Assembly: GCA_043808235.1 (NCBI GenBank)
Contig: JAZDFC010000014.1
Location: 59,637 to 123,636, forward strand
DNA: 64,000 nucleotides
Direction: 5' to 3'
Origin: JAZDFC01 sp043808235
Lineage (GTDB): Bacteria > Bacteroidota > Ignavibacteria > Ignavibacteriales > Melioribacteraceae
The position numbers and the translations under genes are program-made. The notes under the pieces are model-generated. The model worked only from the letters and a program-made list of their open reading frames with translations. It was not told the DNA's origin and ran no database searches. This document shows, piece by piece, positions 26,857 through 35,563 of the stretch (position 1 is the stretch's first letter; every line of letters begins with the position of its first letter).

Positions 26857-28194
26857 TCAATCCGATTCGATATTCCCCTTCCATAAATATTTATTCGTTT
26901 CTTGTACAATCACTTTGTTCAAAAATAATAAGGCGATTAAATTAGGTATAGCCATTAGTGCGTTTGTAATATCGGCAAATGTCCAAACGAGATTTAATGT
27001 TGCAACACTACCAACAAAAACCATTACAACCCACGTCCACCGGTAAGGTAAAACGGCTTTGGGACCGATGAGATATTCGATAGCCTTCTCACCATAATAA
27101 GACCATCCAAGGATGGTTGAAAAAACAAATGTCAATAATCCGACGACTAAAATTATGGGACCAATAATATGAATATCTGCAAAGGCCGTTTTAGTTAAAA
27201 TTGCCCCATTTAATCCATTCTGCCATTCAAACGAGTTCACAATTATCAGTCCGGTAAAAGCACAAACAACAACCGTATCCCAGAATGTACCGGTCGAAGA
27301 AACAAGCGCCTGCCGCACCGGATTTTTTGTTTGGGCGGCTGCAGCAACTATCGGTGCACTGCCTAATCCCGATTCATTTGAAAATAAACCGCGTGCAATT
27401 CCAAACCGGATTGCTTCTTTCATACCAGCGCCGAGAAATCCTCCAATAGCTGCATGACCGGTAAATGCAGTCTGAAAAATTAAAGATATTGAAGCCGGGA
27501 CTGTTGAATAATTTATTATGAGAAGAATAATACATCCAAGCAAATAGAATATTGCCATTAATGGCACTAATTTTTCACAAACCTTGGCTATCGATTTTAT
27601 TCCACCGATGATCACAACAGCAGTCAACACTGTAAGAATAATTCCGGTAATCCATTTATCTATGCCTAATGAGTCATGAACGAGTACCGATATTGAATTC
27701 GCTTGCACCATGTTTCCAATTCCGAATGCCGTTACCGAAGTGAATGCGGCAAACAAAATTCCCAGCCATTTTTGGTTTAGTCCTTTCTCAAGAACATACA
27801 TAGGACCACCGGCAATCATTCCATCTTTTCCAACAACCCGGTATTTAACAGAAAGCAATGCTTCGGAATATTTTGTAGCTATTCCGAACACACCCGTGAG
27901 CCACATCCATAAAACTGCACCGGGGCCGCCAGCCGCAATAGCAGTTGAAACTCCTACTATATTACCAGTACCGATTGTAGCAGCAAGAGCCGTTGTCATT
28001 GCTCCAAATTGACTAATATCCCCTACTCCTTCTTTTTTTCTACTGAAAGAAATCTTAATCGCTTTGCCGATGAATCTTTGAATAAACCGTAAGCGAAATG
28101 TTAAGAAAAGGTGTGTACCGAATAAGAGAATTAGTAATGGGTAACTCCATAAGAAATCACTTATAGATGTAAGAATGGTTTCAAGTGTTTGCAA
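26857..28194 (-). CDS. Alanine/glycine:cation symporter (AGCS) family protein
   Basis: 445 aa with about ten or eleven membrane helices. Family signatures are 'GTGNIVGVSTAIAAGGPGA', 'GPMYVLEKGL', 'FSNESGLGSAPI' and 'GTFWDTVVVC'. Members import alanine or glycine with Na+ or H+. The start is TTG: AAAGGA lies 6 nt upstream and an in-frame stop precedes it, leaving no ATG option. It closes a five-gene run on the minus strand (esterase, ATP-grasp, GCS2 ligase, ATP-grasp-like, symporter; last gap 18 nt). The transported substrate may therefore be a building block or product of that pathway rather than free alanine (inference). Confidence 0.92.
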   Translation of the reverse strand: MQTLETILTSISDFLWSYPLLILLFGTHLFLTFRLRFIQRFIGKAIKISFSRKKEGVGDISQFGAMTTALAATIGTGNIVGVSTAIAAGGPGAVLWMWLTGVFGIATKYSEALLSVKYRVVGKDGMIAGGPMYVLEKGLNQKWLGILFAAFTSVTAFGIGNMVQANSISVLVHDSLGIDKWITGIILTVLTAVVIIGGIKSIAKVCEKLVPLMAIFYLLGCIILLIINYSTVPASISLIFQTAFTGHAAIGGFLGAGMKEAIRFGIARGLFSNESGLGSAPIVAAAAQTKNPVRQALVSSTGTFWDTVVVCAFTGLIIVNSFEWQNGLNGAILTKTAFADIHIIGPIILVVGLLTFVFSTILGWSYYGEKAIEYLIGPKAVLPYRWTWVVMVFVGSVATLNLVWTFADITNALMAIPNLIALLFLNKVIVQETNKYLWKGNIESD

Positions 28195-28212
28195 TTTGAA
28201 TCCTTTCGGAAA

Positions 28213-29388
28213 TTATGGATGAAATACTATATTAGAACCGACCCAAGTTTTATTTTTATTGTAGTCAACGCCCATCATTTTTCCTTTGCTCGTCCTTAGC
28301 AAATTATTAACTAGTATCGGATTGTCTTCCCAAATAAACATCATTCTAATTTCGGCTTTCGAATAACCATCGGGAGTTTCAATGAGCGGCGCATATTCAA
28401 CCTTCTGCTGCAGAATGTAATTATCTTTATCCGAAATTTCTTCAATTTCTTTTTTAGTGATTTCGACCTTTACTCCCGAACCTGCAAACGAGTAAAGCGG
28501 TTTGAGTACAAAGTGGGAAAGATCATCCGGCAATTCGTTCAACTGATTGAGATAGTAACATTTCGGAGCGTAAATACTATTGAATTGAGGAAGTGTATAT
28601 TTGCTGATTCTAAAAAACCAATTGGGATGGCCTGCCCATTCGATATCGAGATTATCTCTTAAATCAAATGAAGATTCAATTGTTTTCCTTTCCAATTCAT
28701 CGAAGATAACGCGGTTATAAATCCTTTCTATCTTTATTTCCCGACTGTCTTTTTTATAAAATAAACTTCTCCCTTGCTTTCGAATATCCGAAATGCAGAC
28801 CGGTTCAATTCCTAAATATTTTTGAGTTAGATAAAAGTCTATTCTTGTTTTTTGATCGTGCGGTTCAATTTCGAGAAGGATTACATTTTCCGGATCGTGA
28901 TCGGCAATGACAACTTTTTTAAATAAGGCGAGATATTTTTCTTTATCAAGAGTGTTGAAATAACTGCTCATCTCAATTGGGATATTAAAATGGCGCCGAA
29001 CTGTTTCATCTAATTCCACCTGAAAAGCATACAGCGAAGGGAAACCTTGCAATTCGATTAACCGTGGTGCATAATTTCCATTTTCATCTTTAGTTATTGC
29101 AAGGTCGATTTGTAAAAACAATGGATGCTCATCCTCATTTGGAACAGTGTACATATCCGGAACAGCGCCGGTACTTTTCTTTTTGAATTCATCCGTTAGA
29201 AGATAATCGGCAAGTTCATTAGCAGCTTTTTGAATTTCACCGGATAACTTTTCATCGAGGAACAATGGCGTTTCACAAATCCGAAAATCCATTTGCTTAT
29301 TTGTGTGCGACCAAATATCCTTCAAAAAAACTTGATATTTATTTTCGGAAAATTCGGAATTGTATCGCTTCCTTATTTCTGGAATCAT
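28213..29388 (-). CDS. ATP-grasp-like protein of the amidoligase cluster
   Basis: 391 aa, no signal peptide. The C-terminal third looks like an ATP-grasp: a lysine and glycine loop in 'FVLKPLYSFAGSGVKVE', a hinge-like 'YILQQKVEY', and metal-ligand-like segments 'EIRMMFIW' and 'NNLLRTSKGKMMGVDYN'. The N-terminal two thirds ('RLIELQGFPSLYAFQ', 'VILLEIEPHDQKTRIDF') resemble the substrate-binding half of glutathione-synthetase-type ligases. The assignment is by pattern only. It lies 33 nt downstream of the GCS2 ligase gene and 18 nt upstream of the symporter gene. It probably adds a second amino acid or amine to a small acid. Confidence 0.6.
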   Translation of the reverse strand: MIPEIRKRYNSEFSENKYQVFLKDIWSHTNKQMDFRICETPLFLDEKLSGEIQKAANELADYLLTDEFKKKSTGAVPDMYTVPNEDEHPLFLQIDLAITKDENGNYAPRLIELQGFPSLYAFQVELDETVRRHFNIPIEMSSYFNTLDKEKYLALFKKVVIADHDPENVILLEIEPHDQKTRIDFYLTQKYLGIEPVCISDIRKQGRSLFYKKDSREIKIERIYNRVIFDELERKTIESSFDLRDNLDIEWAGHPNWFFRISKYTLPQFNSIYAPKCYYLNQLNELPDDLSHFVLKPLYSFAGSGVKVEITKKEIEEISDKDNYILQQKVEYAPLIETPDGYSKAEIRMMFIWEDNPILVNNLLRTSKGKMMGVDYNKNKTWVGSNIVFHP

Positions 29389-29421
29389 ACGTAATATACT
29401 TTCACTTAAATTATTAGAAAA

Positions 29422-30531
29422 TTATCCCAGACCCAAATTTGTTTGCTCAACTATATAGTCAACAACTTTCTTTAGATCATTCGATTGCTCAAAAACCATA
29501 AGCTGTCTTCGCGCTCCCGTTCCCATCTCAAGCATTTTGTGAACGAAGGCTATTTCTTCCCTGCTGTCAAGTTCGTCCAGTACATCGTCAACAAAATCGA
29601 GAAGTTCATATATCAATGATTTTGTTTCCACTTCTTCCTGTTTCCCGAAATCGATCATCTTGCCTTCCACTCCGTATCGCGAAGCCCGCCATTTATTTTC
29701 ATTTATTAATGCACGCCTGTACAAACGAAAACCGAGATTTTGTCTTATCAATTTATATAGTTTTGCCGTAACCGCTTGTATCAATGCTGCAAGTGCGACA
29801 GTCTCTTCCCAAAGTAATGGGATATCGCAAACTCTAAATTCAAGAGTAGGGTATTTAGGATGGGGACGAATATCCCACCATATTTTCGTTGCGTCTTCAA
29901 TACATTTAGTTTTTACGAGCATGTTAACATAATAATCGAAATCGCCCCGGTTTGCAAAATAATCCGGAATTCCTGTACGCGGGAAACGATCAAATATTTT
30001 TGCACGGTATGATTTGAATCCGGTGTTTCTTCCCTTCCAGAAAGGAGAATTCGTTGACAAAGCATATATATGAGGAAGAAAATATCTCGCAGCATTCATA
30101 ACATGAATTGCTAATTCTTTATCATCGATACCCACATGTACATGCAAACCAAAAATAAGATTAGCGCGCGCAACCTGCTGCATATCTTCAACAACACCAA
30201 GGTAACGAGGATGTTGGGTTATCGCCTGATCCTCCCATCGCGAGAACGGATGCGTACCCGATGCCGCTATTTTCAATCCATGTTTTGCGGCTACACCGGC
30301 AAGATCTTTACGAAGCCTAATCACTTCATTTTTAGCTTCCTTAATATTCTTACAAATTGCCGAACCGGCTTCTACAACAGATTGATGCATCTCGGCTTTA
30401 ACCTGTTCTTTGAAAATCATTTTACCGTCTTCAAGAATCTGCTGGATATGAGATTTTAATTCTCTTGTTATCGGGTCAATTATTTGAAATTCTTCTTCAA
30501 TTCCAAGCGAGAATAATCCTTCGGGAAACAT
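29422..30531 (-). CDS. YbdK-type carboxylate-amine ligase (GCS2 family)
   Basis: 369 aa. GCS2-superfamily motifs are clear: 'GIEEEFQIIDP' at the N-terminus, 'GLHVHVGI', 'FPRTGIPDYF', 'TLEFRVCDIP' and C-terminal 'GARRQLMVFE'. E. coli YbdK has weak glutamate-cysteine ligase activity; the family joins an amine to a carboxylate using ATP. It sits between two ATP-grasp-type genes (gaps 9 and 33 nt), a setting predicted for pathways making small peptide-like metabolites. The real substrates are unknown. A role as ordinary glutathione synthase is unlikely, given the second ATP-grasp and the esterase. Confidence 0.9.
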   Translation of the reverse strand: MFPEGLFSLGIEEEFQIIDPITRELKSHIQQILEDGKMIFKEQVKAEMHQSVVEAGSAICKNIKEAKNEVIRLRKDLAGVAAKHGLKIAASGTHPFSRWEDQAITQHPRYLGVVEDMQQVARANLIFGLHVHVGIDDKELAIHVMNAARYFLPHIYALSTNSPFWKGRNTGFKSYRAKIFDRFPRTGIPDYFANRGDFDYYVNMLVKTKCIEDATKIWWDIRPHPKYPTLEFRVCDIPLLWEETVALAALIQAVTAKLYKLIRQNLGFRLYRRALINENKWRASRYGVEGKMIDFGKQEEVETKSLIYELLDFVDDVLDELDSREEIAFVHKMLEMGTGARRQLMVFEQSNDLKKVVDYIVEQTNLGLG

Positions 30532-30540
30532 TGGCTCAAC

Positions 30541-31518
30541 TCAATTATTTTTTGTAATGTTTTGTTTGATTGCGTTTTTATTTAAAGCTGAATTTATAAA
30601 ATCACCCCATGTAAGATTGTTTTGACCTTCGACATGCGACTTAGCACGGCGAATAGCCATATTAGCAGCAGCTTCTACTACCCATTCAAAATTCTCCTCG
30701 CCTACTGATTTAACATCAGCATCGGGCGCCGGATTACAAAAATCGATAGCATAAGGAATTCCATTCCGCACAGCAAACTCAACTGTATTAAAATCGTAGC
30801 CGAGTGCATTATTTATAGCAAGGACTCCATCTTCAATTTGTACAAGTAATTTTGATTCGACCGATTTTGCATCTTTAACGTATCTAAGATGATGCGGCTG
30901 CGCCGGGTCGTACTGCATTATTCTAACATCTTTTCTATCGATACAATAGCAACGGAAATACTCAGTGAATTCTATTGCTTCCTGAAGCATCATAACAAGA
31001 GTGCCTGTTTCGTGGTAAGCGTTAAAAAACTCTTCTCTATTGTTAAGTTTGTAAACATTCTTCCATCCACCGCCCGCAAATGGTTTGAAGAAAGCCGGGA
31101 ATCCAATGTGTTCAAATATTTTTTCCCATGACAATGGATACACCAAGTTCCGCATAGAAAATTCATTAGTATCCGGCGGATGCTGATTTGATGGCAGAAG
31201 AATAGTTTTGGGGACAGCTACATTTATTTTTGTAGCGAGACAATTATTAAAGAACTTTTCATCCGCACTCCACCAAAACGGATTGTTGATAACAGCAGTA
31301 CCATTCAACGCGGCATTTTTTAGGTATGCCCTATAAAATGGAATGTCCTGCGAAATCCTATCAATTAAAACTGAATACTCTGTTGAAATTCCCTGCTCTA
31401 CTCCGTCAATTTTTGCTGTTTCAGCAACAATACCGGGTTCATTTTTCGAATTGACTCTGTCGATAAATGCTTGTGGAAAAGTATTTTCTTGTCCGAAAAG
31501 AATGCCGATTTTTTTCAT
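30541..31518 (-). CDS. ATP-grasp ligase (D-Ala-D-Ala ligase/RimK-like)
   Basis: 325 aa from ATG 31518 (AAGGA 6 nt upstream; another ATG two codons earlier is less well placed). ATP-grasp features are the lysine/glycine loop 'FFKPFAGGGWKNVYKL', the hinge 'MMLQEAIEFTEYFRCYCI', and the Mg ligands in 'NTVEFAVRNGIPYAIDFCNP'. This fold activates a carboxylate as acyl-phosphate for attack by an amine. It differs from Ddl in lacking its neighbours and typical motifs. It lies 9 nt upstream of the GCS2 ligase gene and 56 nt downstream of the esterase gene, so it is likely part of the same pathway. Confidence 0.82.
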   Translation of the reverse strand: MKKIGILFGQENTFPQAFIDRVNSKNEPGIVAETAKIDGVEQGISTEYSVLIDRISQDIPFYRAYLKNAALNGTAVINNPFWWSADEKFFNNCLATKINVAVPKTILLPSNQHPPDTNEFSMRNLVYPLSWEKIFEHIGFPAFFKPFAGGGWKNVYKLNNREEFFNAYHETGTLVMMLQEAIEFTEYFRCYCIDRKDVRIMQYDPAQPHHLRYVKDAKSVESKLLVQIEDGVLAINNALGYDFNTVEFAVRNGIPYAIDFCNPAPDADVKSVGEENFEWVVEAAANMAIRRAKSHVEGQNNLTWGDFINSALNKNAIKQNITKNN

Positions 31519-31574
31519 GTTCATTCCTTTATTTATGAAAAACTTTTATGATGTTATTTTTAATTACAACAATT

Positions 31575-32294
31575 CTACTTTATGAAAGAAAGATAATTAG
31601 CAAACATTTCTTTCCACCAATGCCAGTCATGACCAAAACCTTCGCGTACATCCAGCCAATGGTTTATATTTTTTTCTAATAATATTCTTGAAATCCTGAG
31701 ATTTTCAAAGAGGAAATCATCATTGTTTCCAATACCGATTGCTATTCCAATAGCTTTAATTGCGCTCAAGAGTTTTTCATCATTCAATCCTGGCAAATAA
31801 TCTGATGGATTGTTGTAATAACATTCATCATCATAATGACCCAAAATAAATCGATGAATATCTAACATACCTCCAACGCAAATCAAGTAACCAATTTTTT
31901 CGGGGTATTTGAATGCAATGTTCATTGCTGTGTAAGCTCCAAAACTTAATCCGGCAAGAGCTACTTTATCGTACCCGGAATCAAATTTTGCAAATTCTAA
32001 TACATCTTTTAAAACCATTTCTTCAACTTTAAGATAATTTTGGACACGTTCAGGGGGCGAAATATGGTAGTTATACCAACAGAAAGAATCAAAACTTTCG
32101 GGACAATAAATTTTTATCTTCCCATTATAAATCAGTTCTTCTGCTGATTGAATGATTCCGAAATCTTTAGCATCATAATACTTTCCCTGCTCTGTAGGAA
32201 AAAGAATTACCGGGTAACCTTCATGCCCAAAAACAAGCATTTCAATTTCCTTTCCCAAATACTGCGAATACCAATGATGAAAATATTCTTTCAT
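31575..32294 (-). CDS. Alpha/beta-hydrolase esterase of the amidoligase cluster
   Basis: 239 aa, cytoplasmic. Esterase-D-like alpha/beta-hydrolase: strands 'PVILFPTEQGKYYD', nucleophile motif 'GLSFGAY' and catalytic His in 'GFGHDWHWW'. The aspartate could lie in 'GIGNNDDFL'. It is the first gene of the minus-strand run that continues with ATP-grasp, GCS2 ligase, ATP-grasp-like and symporter genes. Hydrolases of this kind accompany GCS2/ATP-grasp clusters and might trim or activate the product. No Shine-Dalgarno is obvious before the ATG. Confidence 0.82.
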   Translation of the reverse strand: MKEYFHHWYSQYLGKEIEMLVFGHEGYPVILFPTEQGKYYDAKDFGIIQSAEELIYNGKIKIYCPESFDSFCWYNYHISPPERVQNYLKVEEMVLKDVLEFAKFDSGYDKVALAGLSFGAYTAMNIAFKYPEKIGYLICVGGMLDIHRFILGHYDDECYYNNPSDYLPGLNDEKLLSAIKAIGIAIGIGNNDDFLFENLRISRILLEKNINHWLDVREGFGHDWHWWKEMFANYLSFIK

Positions 32295-32381
32295 TAGTCA
32301 AGTTTCCGAAAAGAATAATTTAAAGACGTGTACTTTTAATTTCCGGCAAATATAAAGAACGGAATTATTATTTGCACAATT

Positions 32382-32400
32382 TAATTATTCTAAATAATTA
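32382..32400. promoter_or_regulatory. AT-only inverted repeat upstream of the esterase-led cluster
   Basis: TAATTATT-CTA-AATAATTA, a perfect 8-3-8 inverted repeat 88 nt before the esterase start. It could be an operator, but in AT-rich DNA it may be chance. Confidence 0.25.
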
Positions 32401-32484
32401 GGAATTAATCGAAAGGAGAAAATAGGTAGGCACTTTTTCTCGATAAAATTAACTTAACAGACTTACAACACCCTCCAGAGACTT

Positions 32485-33258
32485 TTACTTCATATATTTT
32501 TTTAGAATCTCAACCATCTTGTTATTGAAGCTGTTAAAGTTGCTTACGCCAAGTGATTCCGCTTTTTGTTTATATTCATCACTTTTTGATTTTTCACCGC
32601 GAGAAGAGGCGATTTCGGATAAGCAGAGATAAACTTCTCCAAAGGAAGGATTTTTATCGACTGTTTTCCAAAAATATTGCTCGGCTTCTTTATAATCTTT
32701 CATCACTTCGTAATTGAAATAACCGAGGAAAAAATTGACATCTGCGTTAGCAGGATCGTTGACTGCTACTTTCTGCATCTGAAGATATAATCTATAATCC
32801 TGAAAACTGACTTTCAAATATGTTCCGTTCACAAAAAATTCAAGCAAGTCATAAAAATCATTAGCTGGAAGATATCCCGGAACAACCGAGACAAACTCTG
32901 CTTTGGAAGTTAAAAATCCGGTTGCCGGATATCCGGATACGCCAGCCGATTTCGTAAATTCAGCGGATGAATAATTTTTGCCCTGGAAGGTAACCGAACC
33001 TGGTTTTTCGGGATTTAATTTTACCGCTACAAAATATTTATTCATATACTCTATAATCTTGCTATTCGAATATACTTCGCTATCTAATCTCTTACACCAT
33101 CCGCACCAATCAGTATAAAAATCGACGAGCAAAAACTTATTTTCGGTCTGTGCTTTTGCTAATCCTTCATCAAAGCTGTGCCATTTAATTCCATTTTCAG
33201 TCGCATTAGTGCAAGAAATTATGAAAGCAAATAGAATAACGAATATTGAAGTTCTCAT
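32485..33258 (-). CDS. Thioredoxin-fold lipoprotein with TPR-like tail
   Basis: 257 aa with a lipoprotein signal ('FAFIISC'). The thioredoxin-like domain has the active-site motif 'WCGWCKRL' near residue 50 and a cis-proline segment 'GVSGYPATGFL'. From about 165 onward helical repeats occur ('ANADVNFFLGYFNYEVMKD', 'SFGEVYLCLSEIAS'). Likely a periplasmic thiol reductase or isomerase, or a TlpA/DsbD-type redox partner held at the membrane. AGAAGG lies 8 nt before the ATG. It stands alone between two terminators or gaps. Confidence 0.82.
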   Translation of the reverse strand: MRTSIFVILFAFIISCTNATENGIKWHSFDEGLAKAQTENKFLLVDFYTDWCGWCKRLDSEVYSNSKIIEYMNKYFVAVKLNPEKPGSVTFQGKNYSSAEFTKSAGVSGYPATGFLTSKAEFVSVVPGYLPANDFYDLLEFFVNGTYLKVSFQDYRLYLQMQKVAVNDPANADVNFFLGYFNYEVMKDYKEAEQYFWKTVDKNPSFGEVYLCLSEIASSRGEKSKSDEYKQKAESLGVSNFNSFNNKMVEILKKYMK

Positions 33259-33365
33259 CAGAAAAACCTTCTATAATTTATTTGAAAGATAATAAACTTA
33301 TTCCCTTCTTAAAGGCTATAAATGCAAGATTAGTTCCGCTTTGTATATAAATTTTTGTCAATTAC

Positions 33366-33400
33366 AAAAAAGGGCTAATCCATAACAATTAGATTAGCCC
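33366..33400 (-). terminator. Terminator of the YfaP-like lipoprotein gene
   Basis: GGGCTAATC pairs with GATTAGCCC around an 11-nt loop; on the minus strand a run of six T's follows. It lies 26 nt past the stop codon at 33426. Confidence 0.9.
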
Positions 33401-33425
33401 AAATAAAAATAGATTCAAAAATAAT

Positions 33426-34349
33426 TTAATCGATAAGCCCGGGTAAGAAAGCCATCTTTCTAAAGGTTAGATTGTTCCCGGATTTAGTGATAGTAACAAC
33501 CAACTTAGTTGGATCATAATCGGAGTTAAATGAATCCTGCCATTGTTTGGAAGTAATTCCATTGCTTACTGTTACAACGAAATCTGTCTTCTGACCTCCT
33601 TCGTCATCCCAGTAATCGACTTGCACTTTATATTCTCCATCAGGCGCGCTATCTTTCCAGAAAATATTTTCGGGTCCGTATCCGTCCGTATCATCTCTAT
33701 CAAGTTTTCCACCTGTTGTGGATAATGTATCACCATAATATATTCTGAAACCGGATGGATCAGTTACCCATAAATCCAGATCGGTTTCATCTGTATTCCA
33801 TGATAATGATATTTGCAATGCGCCAGTTCCTAACCTTTGAACACTAATTTCTGTTGTAGCCCGTTCACTTACTAATGAAGTAGAGGCATTATCAAACACC
33901 GAAAATGTAACATGAAATACACCTTCAGTAACATTTGTTGGAATTGTGATAGGAATACTAATATTACCACCGGTCGTTAAATTACCTGCGTAAGGAATTT
34001 GAAAATAACTAGAAGCTCCAACAACTTGTAAAAAGATACCCGAAATGCTGTTGGTTGATTGAAAACTAAATGGTACTAATACAGTGCTTCCATTTGATGA
34101 TATCATTGTAGTAGGCGCGCCCGTAATAAGCGGAATTCCAGCCGTTCCAAAAAGCGAGGAAGCAGGCATAGAACCATTCATTCTATTTGCGCCCGGAATA
34201 ACAATAATTCCTGAAAGAGCGTTGGCATTTGTTGGACTAACAGTTTCTACTATTGGATCAGTTGTTTCATCATCCTTTTTGGAGCAGCCATCAAAAACAA
34301 CCAGAAAAACTGGGATAATAAGCAGCAATAGAAATTTAGTGATTTTCAT
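33426..34349 (-). CDS. Lipoprotein with C-terminal YfaP/DUF2135-like domain
   Basis: 307 aa. The lipoprotein signal ends 'VVFDGCSKKDD'. Residues 40-175 form beta-rich segments without recognised motifs. The C-terminal domain ('SWNTDETDLDLWVTDPSG', 'DRDDTDGYGPENIFW', 'GEYKVQVDYW') matches the acidic pattern of YfaP/DUF2135 proteins, in which Asp residues may bind calcium. AGGAG lies 5 nt before the ATG. It is monocistronic, with its own terminator. It is likely surface-exposed or periplasmic; function unknown. Confidence 0.75.
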   Translation of the reverse strand: MKITKFLLLLIIPVFLVVFDGCSKKDDETTDPIVETVSPTNANALSGIIVIPGANRMNGSMPASSLFGTAGIPLITGAPTTMISSNGSTVLVPFSFQSTNSISGIFLQVVGASSYFQIPYAGNLTTGGNISIPITIPTNVTEGVFHVTFSVFDNASTSLVSERATTEISVQRLGTGALQISLSWNTDETDLDLWVTDPSGFRIYYGDTLSTTGGKLDRDDTDGYGPENIFWKDSAPDGEYKVQVDYWDDEGGQKTDFVVTVSNGITSKQWQDSFNSDYDPTKLVVTITKSGNNLTFRKMAFLPGLID

Positions 34350-34473
34350 TTTGGCTCCTAAAATTTTTTAATAATTATTTCTTTCAATACTGAAGTAGAT
34401 AATACAACACTTACTGGTGGAAACATAAGACATTCGGACTATTTTATCAAATGGAATAACTTTTCCATAATCT

Positions 34474-34503
34474 AAAAAAGGCTGCCCTTATGAGGCAGCC
34501 TTT
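34474..34503 (-). terminator. Terminator of the PFOR operon
   Basis: AAGGCTGCC pairs with GGCAGCCTT around a 7-nt loop, followed on the minus strand by T's. It lies 24 nt beyond the stop of the dihydroorotate-dehydrogenase-like gene. Confidence 0.9.
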
Positions 34504-34526
34504 CGAATAGAACTCGTCAGTTTCTT

Positions 34527-35525
34527 TTACACAAGACCTTTGAAACTGTTTAGAGCTTTCATATAGTTTGCTCTTTCGAATGCTGCCGGTTCTCTTACTG
34601 ATTTCTGACTCATACTCCCCTTCATAGTTGCAACCGAATCATATTCATTCTTTTCCATCCATTCCTTCATTCCATTCAGCATATTTGAAACTTCTTTAGT
34701 TCCGCCCATTAATAATTTAGAAGCCATCATTGCAACGTCGCCGCCAGCCATCATCACTTTTATAACATCTTGAGCAGAATGCACACCGCTTGTTAGCGCG
34801 AGGCTTGCTTTAACATTGCTGTGAAGTATAGCCATCCATCTCAATGGAAGACGCATTTCCCAATTTGTACTTAACAACAAATTCGGAACGACTTCTAATT
34901 TATCTAAGTCGATATCCGGCTGATAAAATCTGTTGAATAACACCAAACCATCAGCGCCAGCTTCATCAAGTTTCTTTGCCATATTCGCCATCGAAGAAAA
35001 GAACGGGCTTAGTTTTATTGCAACAGGAATTTTAACACTTGCTTTTACTGCCTTCAAAGTTTCTATATACATATTTTCAATTTCGGCAGCGGTTACATTC
35101 GGATTAGTAGCTACATAATAAACATTCAATTCGAGGGCGTCAGCACCTGCTTCCTGAATATTCTTTGCATAATTAATCCATCCGCCGGCGCTAACTCCGT
35201 TAAGACTTCCAATAATTGGAATGCTAACTGCCTTTTTTAAATTGGCAATATGATCGAGGTATTCAACCGGACCTAATTTAAATTCTTCCGGTTGAGGGAA
35301 ATAACTTGTAGCCTCGGCATAAAATTCTGTCCCATAAGTTAAGTAATGATCCAGTTCACCCGATTCGTGAGTGATTTGTTCTTCGAATAATGAATAAACC
35401 ACAACTGCAGCTGCGCCTGCATCTTCCAACTCTTTAACTTTACTAATATTTTCAGATAGCGGTGAAGCCGAAGGAACAATTGGATTCTTCAGTTTCAATC
35501 CCATATATGTTGTTGATAGATCCAT
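34527..35525 (-). CDS. Dihydroorotate-dehydrogenase-like flavoprotein linked to PFOR
   Basis: 332 aa TIM-barrel flavoprotein: 'MGLKLKNPIVPSASPLS' at the N-terminus, 'PIIGSLNG', 'ALELNVYYV', 'PVAIKLSPF', 'GLVLFNRF' and 'LALTSGVHSAQDVIKVMMAG' for FMN binding. True PyrD enzymes carry a catalytic Cys or Ser in an 'NxxCPN'-type loop; here that place reads 'LNVYYVATNPN', so it is probably not a pyrimidine enzyme. It follows the PFOR gene by 38 nt and shares its terminator. The same pairing is common in Bacteroidota and suggests a redox partner role. GGAG lies 5 nt before the ATG. Confidence 0.85.
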   Translation of the reverse strand: MDLSTTYMGLKLKNPIVPSASPLSENISKVKELEDAGAAAVVVYSLFEEQITHESGELDHYLTYGTEFYAEATSYFPQPEEFKLGPVEYLDHIANLKKAVSIPIIGSLNGVSAGGWINYAKNIQEAGADALELNVYYVATNPNVTAAEIENMYIETLKAVKASVKIPVAIKLSPFFSSMANMAKKLDEAGADGLVLFNRFYQPDIDLDKLEVVPNLLLSTNWEMRLPLRWMAILHSNVKASLALTSGVHSAQDVIKVMMAGGDVAMMASKLLMGGTKEVSNMLNGMKEWMEKNEYDSVATMKGSMSQKSVREPAAFERANYMKALNSFKGLV

Positions 35526-35563
35526 TTTATCTCCAGTTTTCTTTTATATTTTTAATTTCAGTT

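Noticed and set aside
30541..31518. Annotation as D-alanine--D-alanine ligase
   Set aside because: It has ATP-grasp features but not the Ddl context, and it sits in a GCS2 ligase cluster.
34527..35525. Annotation as pyrimidine-pathway pyrD
   Set aside because: The catalytic Cys/Ser loop is absent and the gene is tied to PFOR, with no pyrimidine genes nearby.
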